11,413 nucleotides of DNA. Origin: Candidatus Melainabacteria bacterium (GTDB taxonomy: Bacteria; Actinomycetota; Actinomycetes; Mycobacteriales; Pseudonocardiaceae). Numbering within the stretch: position 1 is the stretch's first letter; each line of letters begins with the position of its first letter. A program made the position numbers and the translations under genes. Positions 1 to 6,378 of the stretch are shown here, piece by piece. Under the pieces are notes generated by a model that saw only the letters and a program-made list of their open reading frames with translations, ran no database searches and was not told the DNA's origin. The DNA lies in the NCBI GenBank assembly GCA_903970565.1, contig CAJCJE010000362.1, positions 1 to 11,413 on the forward strand. The letters are read 5' to 3'.

Positions 1-176
1 CCGAACTCGGCCTGCATCCCGAACTTAGCATAGCCAATATTCACCCGGTCGAGGTAAGCCAGCACATAACAAAGCAGCAAGAATGGCAACAATCGCCAGG
101 CGATCTTGCGGAAGATTTCGGCATCTCCGGCTGCCTCGATACCCATGTGAGACAGCCCTGCCCTTAACTCAGCCAT
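1..176 (-). CDS. MFS transporter, N-terminal fragment (aromatic-acid/anion:cation symporter type)
   Basis: Only the first 58 codons are present; the gene runs off the left edge. The ATG at 176-174 is preceded by GGGAG (187-183) at 6 bases, which fixes the start; a second in-frame ATG (146-144) is an alternative. After a short charged cytoplasmic tail (about residues 1-27), the first membrane helix begins, followed by the YLDRVNIGYAK signature at the helix 1/loop boundary. That signature is characteristic of the anion:cation symporter branch of the major facilitator superfamily, whose members import organic anions such as phthalate, hydroxyphenylacetate or tartrate. The substrate cannot be told from this fragment. 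It is divergent from the LysR gene at 278, the usual arrangement for a substrate-responsive regulator and its permease. Base composition and codon use are lower in GC than everything right of about 1110, suggesting a proteobacterial origin. Confidence 0.85.
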   Translation of the reverse strand, partial: MAELRAGLSHMGIEAAGDAEIFRKIAWRLLPFLLLCYVLAYLDRVNIGYAKFGMQAEF

Positions 177-242
177 GATTTTCTCCCGGTTATTCGACCA
201 ACGTGCCTGACTGAGTACGTCGGGAACAATGACTGTTCTGCT

Positions 243-275
243 TGCCAATCGTTGCCTTTTCGGCAACGATTGGCA
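243..275. promoter_or_regulatory. Perfect 14-bp inverted repeat between MFS and LysR genes
   Basis: The arms TGCCAATCGTTGCC (243-256) and GGCAACGATTGGCA (262-275) are exact reverse complements separated by the 5-base loop TTTTC. The repeat lies in the divergent intergenic region and its right arm ends on the A of the ATG at 275. It could be an operator for the adjacent LysR regulator or, once transcribed, a hairpin covering the LysR translation start. It is not followed by a T-run, so an intrinsic terminator is unlikely. The symmetry is seen directly; the role is inferred. Confidence 0.7.
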
Positions 276-277
276 TG

Positions 278-1108
278 ATGCGATTCCGGTTGAACGAACG
301 CCAACTTGAGTGTTTTCACGAGACGATGGTTGCCGGCTCCGTACGCAAGGCGGCAGATCGGCTCAACATTGAACCTTCGGCTGTAAGCCGACATCTTCAA
401 CAGCTTCAGACTCAGTTAGGGATTGTTCTGTTCGAGAGGTTTGGTCGAGGCGTCGTGCCGACTGCCGCGGCCCATTTGTTGTTGTCCTTTTGTCACGACC
501 GGCGCGGGCAAGAGGATGAGCTCTTGTCCCAACTCGGTGGTTTCGGCGGTGCACTGTATGGGCGCGTTCACATTGTCAGCGGGGAAGGCTTCATGGATGA
601 CCTGGTGCGCTGGGTGCTTGGCGAGTTCGCCAAACGCCACCGGCGACTAGAGGTAACGCTGGAGCAGCTGAATGCGCAGGATGTGATGCAGGCCGTCGCC
701 ACCGGTGCTGCCGATTGCGGAGTCGCCTACTGCGTCCCGTTCGACCCGACCTTGGAGATCGTGCGGTCGCGGCCGCTCCCGGTTCTCGCCGCCATGCGCG
801 CCGATCACCCGTGCGCGGCGCTCCCTGAACCCATAAGTCTGGCGGACGCTGCTCAATATCCATTGGCGATGATGACTGCGTGGTTCGGCCTCGGCCAGAT
901 CGTGCGACGGGCAGCGCTGGCTGACGGCCTGCGGCTACACCCCGTGCTGGCCACCAATTCAGTGGCCAGCCTGCGCCATTTTGTGTCTTCAGGGCTGGGT
1001 ATCACCTTCATGTCAAATCGGTTGATTGGTCCGGGCCTCGTCGCGCGCAAGACCTCGAGCCCGCTCCTAAATGCATCCGATGTTCGCGTGCTGGCTCGAG
1101 CAGGCCGA
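278..1108 (+). CDS. LysR-type transcriptional regulator, C-terminus lost at a junction
   Basis: This is a LysR-type DNA-binding regulator, probably controlling the divergent MFS permease. Residues 1-60 form the winged helix-turn-helix (LNERQLECFHE, then AADRLNIEPSAVSRHLQQLQ, then LFERFGRG). Residues from about 90 on form the periplasmic-binding-protein-like effector domain, ending in SSGLGITFM and VRVLARAGR. The second of two adjacent ATGs (278) is chosen because it gives the typical short leader; 275 and an upstream TTG at 242 are alternatives, and none has a good Shine-Dalgarno. About 277 residues are recognisable against roughly 300 in the family, so some 20-30 are missing. The reading frame stays open after 1108 to a stop ending at 1804, but that extension is the antisense of kynU and has no regulator-like sequence. 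GC content is lower than in the genes to the right. Confidence 0.85.
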
Positions 1109-1741
1109 GTCCAATCCCCTGCCCCACAAGGAAACCGGTACCACACCGAGGGCATGATAGGTATCCACCAGCAGCTCGGTCCCCCGCGTGGCGCACGCGC
1201 CGGCCAGCTCGCCGAGTCCCGGCACGATCTCCGAGGTGCCGAACAGCACCGCCGACACCAGTACCGCGCCGGTCCGGTCGTCGGCCTCGGCGGCCAACCG
1301 CCGCGCCAGGGTCTCCACCGGTTGCGCGGACACCCGGACCACCTCGATCCCGGCCTCGGCCAACCGCGCCAGCTGCCGGCGCAACGTGTGGAACTCGCCG
1401 TCCGAGGTGACCAACCGGGGCCGGGCACGCAGGTCCAGCGCCGACAGCAACCGCAGCAGGAGTTCGTGGGTGTTGGCACCCAACGCGAGCTGCGCGGCCG
1501 GCTCGCCGAGGAAACCACGGAAACCCTCGCGCACCTGCTCGGCCTTGGCAAAGGCCGCGTCCCACTTGGTGTCCACCTCCTCGGCGGCGTCCGCGAAGGC
1601 GTCGAGCAGGCCCTGCCGCGCGACATCCGGCCAGGCCTGGTGCGAGTGCGCGGTCAACAGCAACCGCTGGGCGACCCGGAACCGCGAATAGTGCTCGGCC
1701 AGCGCATTGGGGGTCGCGCGCAGTTCCGTCAGGGTGGTCAC
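1067..1741 (-). CDS. kynU: Kynureninase, C-terminal half missing
   Basis: Kynureninase is a PLP enzyme cleaving L-kynurenine to anthranilate and L-alanine. The GTG start (1741-1739) overlaps the kynA stop as GTGA, giving translational coupling. Family-like segments are LLTAHSHQAWPDV near residue 28, NTHELLLRLLSAL, SDGEFHTLRRQL, VLFGTSEIVPGLGELA and LVDTYHALGVVPVS; the Asp of that last segment is the one expected to hold the PLP pyridine nitrogen. Homology ends at GLDSA (about 1103, residue 213). The following 11 codons to the TAG at 1067 are antisense LysR sequence. The usual length is about 380-420 residues, and the GGGYKY-type segment with the PLP-binding lysine is absent, so this fragment cannot be active as written. 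The intact gene probably continued past the junction in the source genome. Its position behind kynA makes the assignment firm. Confidence 0.88.
   Translation of the reverse strand: MTTLTELRATPNALAEHYSRFRVAQRLLLTAHSHQAWPDVARQGLLDAFADAAEEVDTKWDAAFAKAEQVREGFRGFLGEPAAQLALGANTHELLLRLLSALDLRARPRLVTSDGEFHTLRRQLARLAEAGIEVVRVSAQPVETLARRLAAEADDRTGAVLVSAVLFGTSEIVPGLGELAGACATRGTELLVDTYHALGVVPVSLWGRGLDSACSSQHANIGCI
1095..1112. other. Junction between lower-GC LysR/MFS segment and high-GC actinomycete segment
   Basis: Here LysR homology on the plus strand (to about 1108) meets kynureninase homology on the minus strand (to about 1103), so two unrelated genes are both cut at one point. Base composition and codon use change at the same place. 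The exact base is ambiguous within about 1095-1112; the 8-bp palindrome GCTCGAGC (1094-1101), containing a CTCGAG, sits at the edge. No insertion sequence, integrase, tRNA or target-site duplication is visible. A recombination event, an assembly chimera or a cloning ligation would all look like this. Confidence 0.8.
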
Positions 1742-2538
1742 AGTTGGCTCCGGACGGCCCAGAGGTCCGGGAAGACCGGGGTGAAGGTGGTGCCGCGCAG
1801 GTAGGCCGCGCCGGAGGAGCCGCCGGTGCCGGACTTGTCGCCGATGGTGCGCTCCACCATCTTCACGTGCCGGTAGCGCCATTCCTGAAGGCCCTCGTCG
1901 AGGTCGACGAGTCGTTCGGCGACCTGGGCCGGGCCCTGATCGTCGTGGTAGACGGCCAGCAGCGCCTGTTGGACCTCCGTGGACGGTCGGGCTGGCTCGC
2001 GGACGTCGCGTTCGACGAGGGCGGCTGGGATCGGGTAGCCGTGTTCGGTGAGGTAGCGCAGGAAGGAGTCGTACAGCGAGGGCAGGGCCAGTTGCTCGGC
2101 GAGGGCGGCGCGTTCGGCGCTGCCCTCGGCGTAGTAGCTGAGCACACCGGGGTCGCGCCGGCCGAACACGGCTTCCAGGAGGCGGAACTGGGCGGACTGG
2201 AAACCGCTGGAGGCGTCCAGCCGGGTGCGGAAACTGGTGAACTGCCGTGGGGTCATGGTTTCCAGCACGTCGATCTGCGCGACGACCACCTTGAAGATGG
2301 TCAGTGCCCGGTGCAGCGTGTGCAGGGAATGCGTTGTCTCGCCGGCCGTGAGTTTGTCCTGGAGGTGCCGCAGCTCGTGCAGCAGCTGTTTGAACCACAG
2401 CTCGTAGACCTGGTGGATGACGATGAACAGCATCTCGTCGTGCTCCGCCGAGCGGGGCCGCTGCGCGGTCAGCACCTCGTCGAGCGCGAGGTAGGAGCTG
2501 TAGTTGAGGGCTTCGACGCCCTGTCGCTGATCGGTCAT
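1738..2538 (-). CDS. kynA: Tryptophan 2,3-dioxygenase
   Basis: This cytoplasmic haem enzyme opens the indole ring of L-tryptophan with O2 to give N-formylkynurenine, the first step of the kynurenine pathway. The 266-residue product has the full bacterial TDO length. H42 in FIVIHQVYELWFKQ matches the distal active-site histidine. H224 in WRYRHVKMVERTIG matches the proximal haem ligand. The KSGTGGSSG loop (about 235-243, with T238) matches the substrate-carboxylate/amine-binding loop. The ATG at 2538 overlaps the upstream regulator stop (ATGA, 2538-2535), and the stop overlaps the kynU GTG, so the three minus-strand genes are one transcription unit. N-formylkynurenine formamidase (KynB), needed between this enzyme and kynureninase, is not in the window. 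In context the enzyme feeds anthranilate into the CoA-dependent pathway encoded on the plus strand. Confidence 0.96.
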   Translation of the reverse strand: MTDQRQGVEALNYSSYLALDEVLTAQRPRSAEHDEMLFIVIHQVYELWFKQLLHELRHLQDKLTAGETTHSLHTLHRALTIFKVVVAQIDVLETMTPRQFTSFRTRLDASSGFQSAQFRLLEAVFGRRDPGVLSYYAEGSAERAALAEQLALPSLYDSFLRYLTEHGYPIPAALVERDVREPARPSTEVQQALLAVYHDDQGPAQVAERLVDLDEGLQEWRYRHVKMVERTIGDKSGTGGSSGAAYLRGTTFTPVFPDLWAVRSQL

Positions 2539-3377
2539 GGGTGGGTCACCTCGTCGAAGTAGTGTTGCGCGGCCGGTGCCAGCGCCGGATACCGCGCCTG
2601 GAACAGCTCGATAGCCGCGACCCGGCCGGCTGGTGCGGCGATCACCTCCGGCGGGAGTTCCGGGTCCAGGAACGGGAACTGGCGGAAGGTGTGCACGAGC
2701 CGGGTGCGCAACTGCCAGGCCTGCCGGTCGGTCGTGGGCTCCTCGGCGCGGTCGAACTGGGCCACGAAACTCTGGTAGCGCTCGGCCAGCGCGTCGAGGT
2801 CCCAGATGCGGTCGACCAGGCCGCGCGCGTCCAGCGCGGGGGCCGGCCGGCCCAGCATCAGCCCGGCGTACTGGGCGACGTCGAGTTCGGTGAGCAGCGC
2901 GAGGGCTTCCCGTTCGCGGTCGTGCGGGGCGATCCAGGTGCCGTCCTGGAGTGAGCCGAAGCCGAGGAACCGCAACCGGCGGACCAGCCGCTCGCGGGCG
3001 GCCCGCGCCTCGTCCGGGATGGCCTGCCAGAGCACCGTCCACTGTCCGCTGTGGCCATTCAAAGGCGGGGACGCGCCGAGGGAGAAGATGCGCCGGTCCC
3101 CGTCGGCGAGCACGGCGATCATCCTGGCGGTGAGGGTGTAGTGGACGAGTCGGCCGCGTTTGGCCGGCGCGAGCAGATCGGCCCGGACCATTCTGGCCAG
3201 CGCCACCCTGGCCGCGCCCGCCGAGAAGCCGAACTCGGCGAGCAGCGCGACGAGGCCGCCGGACCAGATCTCGCGCCCTTCGCGCGGCTGGAGGTAGGCG
3301 CCGGCCAGGGTGGTCACCAGTTCCTGTGGGGTGGGCTCGAACCACTCCCGTCCCGGCTGCGGACCGTCCTCGACCAT
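2535..3377 (-). CDS. PaaX-family transcriptional regulator
   Basis: The 280-residue protein has the two-part layout of PaaX, the phenylacetyl-CoA-responsive repressor. An N-terminal winged helix lies at about residues 15-90 (LVTTLAGAYL, then WSGGLVALLAEFGFSAGAARVALARMVRADLL, then KRGRLVHYTLT). A C-terminal PaaX domain starts at about 115 (WTVLWQAIPDEAR, LRFLGFGSLQDGTWIAPHD). PaaX proteins usually sense an aryl-CoA thioester, so anthraniloyl-CoA or a related intermediate is a plausible effector here; that is inference. The ATG at 3377 has no obvious ribosome binding site. A good promoter match places the transcript start 0-2 bases upstream, so the message may be leaderless. It leads the paaX-like/kynA/kynU unit with an ATGA overlap and faces the plus-strand operon across 69 bp, well placed to control both and itself. 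Confidence 0.9.
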   Translation of the reverse strand: MVEDGPQPGREWFEPTPQELVTTLAGAYLQPREGREIWSGGLVALLAEFGFSAGAARVALARMVRADLLAPAKRGRLVHYTLTARMIAVLADGDRRIFSLGASPPLNGHSGQWTVLWQAIPDEARAARERLVRRLRFLGFGSLQDGTWIAPHDREREALALLTELDVAQYAGLMLGRPAPALDARGLVDRIWDLDALAERYQSFVAQFDRAEEPTTDRQAWQLRTRLVHTFRQFPFLDPELPPEVIAAPAGRVAAIELFQARYPALAPAAQHYFDEVTHP

Positions 3378-3385
3378 AGGACAAC

Positions 3386-3415
3386 TCTATACACGTGACC
3401 CTGCTGACCTGTAAA
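3386..3415 (-). promoter_or_regulatory. Candidate promoter of the regulator-kynA-kynU unit
   Basis: Read on the minus strand, TTTACA (3415-3410) and TATAGA (3391-3386) are separated by 18 bases, each matching five of six bases of the TTGACA/TATAAT consensus. Only 8 bases separate the -10 element from the ATG at 3377, so transcription should start at or next to the start codon. This implies a leaderless mRNA, which is common in actinomycetes. Confidence 0.55.
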
Positions 3416-3417
3416 CT
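3388..3417 (+). promoter_or_regulatory. Weak candidate promoter of the anthraniloyl-CoA operon, overlapping the divergent one
   Basis: TATACA (3388-3393) and TAAACT (3412-3417) are 18 bases apart, four of six matches each. A start near 3424 would leave a leader of about 23 bases carrying AAGGAGG (3436-3442). The elements interleave with those of the minus-strand promoter, and a CACGTG palindrome (3392-3397) lies between them, so one bound repressor could block both directions. The match is weak and the assignment tentative. Confidence 0.3.
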
Positions 3418-3446
3418 ATTGATGAACGCCACGCCAAGGAGGGTGT

Positions 3447-4265
3447 ATGCGACTGGGCATCGGCCTGCCGAGCACGACCCCCGGCACCGACGGAGCGGCC
3501 ATCCTGGACTGGGCGCGCACGGCCGAGAACTCGCCCCTGACCTCCCTGGCCGTGCTGGATCGACTGGTCTACGACAGCCTGGACCCGTTCATCGCCCTCG
3601 CCACGGCCGCCGCGGTCACCCAGCGGATCGGGCTGGCCACGATGATCGCGATCGGGCCGCTGCGCGGTGGTGGTCTGCTCACCAAGCAGGCCGGCTCGCT
3701 GGCCAGGGTCTCCGGCGGCCGACTGACCCTCGGCCTCGGCGTCGGTGCCCGACTGGACGACTACCGGGCGGCGGAGGCCGAGCACCGCACGCGCGGTACT
3801 CGACTGTCCGCGCAGCTGACCCAGTTGCGCACCGAACCGGACACCGAGGAGGTCGAACTGCTGGTCGGCGGCACCAGCGGCGCGGCTCTGGCCAGGATGG
3901 CGCGCTACGCGGACGGCTATGCCCACGGCGGCGGCCCACCGCGCGCTTTCGCCGCCGCCGCCGACCGGGCCCGCGCGGCCTGGTCCGATCTCGGCCGACC
4001 CGGCGCGCCGGCACTGTGGGGGCAGGGCTACTTCGCGCTCGGCGGGGCAGCCGACCTCGAGGCGGGCCAGGCCTATCTGCGCGACTACTACGCCTTCACC
4101 GGGCCGTTCGCGGCCAAGATCGCGGCTGGCTGCCTGTGCGATGCCCGGTCGGTCAAGGACTTCGTGCGCGGCTACCAGGAGGTCGGCTGCGACGAACTGG
4201 TGCTGCTGCCGACGAGTTCCGATCCGGCCCAGCTGCACCGACTGCTCGAGGTGCTGGGCGAATGA
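3447..4265 (+). CDS. Luciferase-like (LLM-class) flavin/F420-dependent oxidoreductase
   Basis: The 272-residue protein has the bacterial-luciferase-like TIM-barrel pattern: MRLGIGLPST at the first strand, DPFIALATAAAVTQRIGLATM, GPLRGGGLLTKQAGSLARVSGGRLTLGLGVGA (about residues 71-102) and a late GCDELVLLPTSSDPAQL strand. In actinomycetes this class often uses coenzyme F420, otherwise FMN; the sequence alone does not settle which. At 272 residues it is shorter than the usual 290-350 residues. The ATG is preceded by a strong AAGGAGG (3436-3442) at 4 bases. It is the first gene of the plus-strand operon, and its stop overlaps the next ATG (ATGA, 4262-4265), so it is coupled to the monooxygenase/reductase gene. 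A reductase role on the dearomatised or unsaturated CoA intermediate is plausible but inferred; a monooxygenase role is possible. Confidence 0.85.
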   Translation: MRLGIGLPSTTPGTDGAAILDWARTAENSPLTSLAVLDRLVYDSLDPFIALATAAAVTQRIGLATMIAIGPLRGGGLLTKQAGSLARVSGGRLTLGLGVGARLDDYRAAEAEHRTRGTRLSAQLTQLRTEPDTEEVELLVGGTSGAALARMARYADGYAHGGGPPRAFAAAADRARAAWSDLGRPGAPALWGQGYFALGGAADLEAGQAYLRDYYAFTGPFAAKIAAGCLCDARSVKDFVRGYQEVGCDELVLLPTSSDPAQLHRLLEVLGE

Positions 4266-6331
4266 AAATCACCGTGCTCGGCGCCGGCCCGGCCGGCCTG
4301 TACTTCGGCATTCTGGCCAAACGCGCCGACCCGAGCCACGAGATCACCGTGCTGGAGCGGAATCCGCCGGACGCCACCTTCGGCTGGGGGGTGGTCTTCT
4401 CGGCGGAGACCCTCGGTTCACTGCGCGATGCCGATCCCCCGACCTACCTGGAGATCACCGACACCTTCGCCCGCTGGTCGGCCATTGACATCCACTACCG
4501 GGGCACGCGGTTGCGGTCCAGGGGCCACTCCTTCTCCGCGATAGCGCGCAAACGGCTGCTGGCCATCCTGCAACGGCGCTGCCGCGAAGTCGGGGTCGAC
4601 CTGCGGTTCGGGGTGGACGTGTCCGACCCGGCGCGGTTGCGGGAGCAGGCCGATCTGCTGGTCGCGGCGGACGGGGTGAACAGCCTGACCCGCCGGTCCG
4701 CGCCGGAGGTGTTCCGGCCGACGGTGACCCCGCAGGGCGGCAGGTACGCCTGGTTCGGCACCGATCTGGTGCTCGATGCGTTCACCTTCATCTTCCGGGA
4801 GACCGAGCACGGCCTGTTCCAGGTGCACGCCTATCCCTTCGACGAGAACACCAGCACGTTCATCGTGGAATGCCCGGAACCGACCTGGCGCGCGGCCGGC
4901 CTGGCCGAGGCGAGCGAGGCGCAGAGCATCGCGTTCTGCGAGCGGCTGTTCGCCGAGGACCTGGCCGGGCACCGGCTGATGTCCAACCGGTCGACCTGGC
5001 AGACCTTCCCGCTGGTACGCAACCGCGAGTGGCACGACGGCCACACCGTGCTCCTCGGCGATGCCGCGCACACCGCGCACTTCTCCATCGGCTCGGGCAC
5101 CAAGCTGGCGATGGAGGACGCCATCGCGCTGGCCGGCGCGATCAGCACGAACACCGACCTCGAAGCCGCCCTCGTCGAGTACGAGCTGGCGCGACAGCCG
5201 GTGGTGGAGCGGTTCCAGCAGGCGGCCGGCGAGAGCGTCGGCTACTTCCAGCGCGTCGGCGAGCACACCGACCGGGAGCCGATCCAGTTCGCGTTCAACC
5301 TGCTGACCCGCAGCGGCCGGATCAGCCACGCCGCGCTGACCGTCCGCGATCCGGATTTCACCCGAGTACTGGACTCCTGGTTCTCCGGCACGCGCGGCCT
5401 CGCCCCGCCGCCGGCCTTCGCGCCGCTGCGGATCGGGAACACCCTGCTGCGCAACCGGATCGTGCGCACCGTGCCGAGCGCGGACGCGGGCCTCGTCCTG
5501 ACCGAGGCGGTCGCGGTCACCCCGGACGGCCGGCGCGGCCCCGACAGTCCGACGTTGGACACCGAACAGAAGTCCTTTGTGGACGAAGTGCATCGGCTGG
5601 GCGCGCTGGCCGGACTGCGCCTGGGTCATGCCGGGCCACGGGGCGCGACCCGCGAGCCCACCCGTGGCGTCGACATTCCGCTGCCGGCCGAGCAGTCCTG
5701 GCCACTGATCGCGGCCTCCGCCCTGCCCTACGGCCCCCGCTCGGCAACCCCCCGCGCGATGGTCGCGGCGGATTTCGACCGGATCGAGTCGGCGTTCGCG
5801 ACCGGCGCCCGGCAGGCCGCCGAGGTCGGTTTCGACCTGCTCGAACTCGACTTCGCGCAGGGCGGTCTGCTGGCCGGTTTCTTCTCCCCGCTGACCAATC
5901 ACCGCACCGACGAGCACGACGCCGGTCCGGCCGGCCGGGTCCGTTTCGCGCTGTCGGTGCTCCGCGCGGTCACGGCGCGGTGGCCGGCCGCGCGGGTACT
6001 GGCCGCGCGGCTGTCGGTCACCGACTGGGCGCGCGGCGGGTTGCCGGTCACCGACGGGATCGAGATCGCTCGGGCCCTGGTCGCCGGCGGCGTCGGCCTG
6101 ATCCACGTGGTCGCCGGCCAGACCGTCGCCGAAGGCCGGCCGACCTACGGTCGCGGCTTCCTGACCACCCTCAGCGACCGGGTGCGCGGCGCGGTCGGCG
6201 TCCCGACCCTGGTCGGCGGCTACCTGACCAGCGTCGACGAGGCGAACACCGTCCTGGGCGCCGGGCGGGCCGAGCTGTGCCTGCTCGAATCGCCGTCGAC
6301 CGACCTGGACCGACAGGTCTGGCCGGGCTGA
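4262..6331 (+). CDS. Anthraniloyl-CoA (2-aminobenzoyl-CoA) monooxygenase/reductase-type two-domain flavoprotein
   Basis: Residues 1-~370 are a class A FAD monooxygenase: the dinucleotide fold GAGPAG (G7, G9, G12), the ADG motif (D137-G138) and the GDAAH motif binding FAD ribityl (G266-D267). Residues ~386-689 are an old-yellow-enzyme-type barrel beginning FAPLRIGNTLLRNRIV. This fusion matches 2-aminobenzoyl-CoA monooxygenase/reductase, which hydroxylates C5 and reduces the ring to 2-amino-5-oxocyclohex-1-ene-1-carboxyl-CoA; salicylyl-CoA 5-hydroxylase is the close relative. The product is 689 residues, against roughly 760-780 for the family as I recall it. The loss is partly in the second domain: after RNRIV, the SPM...Y...W...H.HYGSRA FMN-site region is shortened to RTVPSADAGL. 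D530 and Q533 replace the usual His-x-x-His pair, R453 replaces the usual Gln of QLGH, and E676 stands where a C-terminal Arg is expected. The monooxygenase half looks intact; the reductase half looks degenerate. The start is fixed by ATGA overlap with the upstream gene. Confidence 0.88.
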   Translation: MKITVLGAGPAGLYFGILAKRADPSHEITVLERNPPDATFGWGVVFSAETLGSLRDADPPTYLEITDTFARWSAIDIHYRGTRLRSRGHSFSAIARKRLLAILQRRCREVGVDLRFGVDVSDPARLREQADLLVAADGVNSLTRRSAPEVFRPTVTPQGGRYAWFGTDLVLDAFTFIFRETEHGLFQVHAYPFDENTSTFIVECPEPTWRAAGLAEASEAQSIAFCERLFAEDLAGHRLMSNRSTWQTFPLVRNREWHDGHTVLLGDAAHTAHFSIGSGTKLAMEDAIALAGAISTNTDLEAALVEYELARQPVVERFQQAAGESVGYFQRVGEHTDREPIQFAFNLLTRSGRISHAALTVRDPDFTRVLDSWFSGTRGLAPPPAFAPLRIGNTLLRNRIVRTVPSADAGLVLTEAVAVTPDGRRGPDSPTLDTEQKSFVDEVHRLGALAGLRLGHAGPRGATREPTRGVDIPLPAEQSWPLIAASALPYGPRSATPRAMVAADFDRIESAFATGARQAAEVGFDLLELDFAQGGLLAGFFSPLTNHRTDEHDAGPAGRVRFALSVLRAVTARWPAARVLAARLSVTDWARGGLPVTDGIEIARALVAGGVGLIHVVAGQTVAEGRPTYGRGFLTTLSDRVRGAVGVPTLVGGYLTSVDEANTVLGAGRAELCLLESPSTDLDRQVWPG

Positions 6332-6378
6332 GGACCGCCGGCACAGGCCGATTCGAACCGGGTGGGAAGGAGAGCAGG

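Noticed and set aside
1109..1804. Open plus-strand extension of the LysR frame to a stop at 1804
   Set aside because: It is the antisense of kynU and kynA codons, rich in Arg/Gly/Gln without any regulator-like pattern; an open frame is expected opposite high-GC genes.
4418..6106. Long minus-strand open frame opposite the monooxygenase/reductase
   Set aside because: It has no recognisable domain and low-complexity composition; it is a GC-bias shadow of the sense gene.
4870..6378. Long plus-strand frame upstream of the CoA ligase
   Set aside because: It overlaps the well-supported monooxygenase/reductase in another frame and has shadow-type Arg/Pro/Gly-rich composition; the ligase pattern begins only after the TTG at 6379 with its ribosome binding site.
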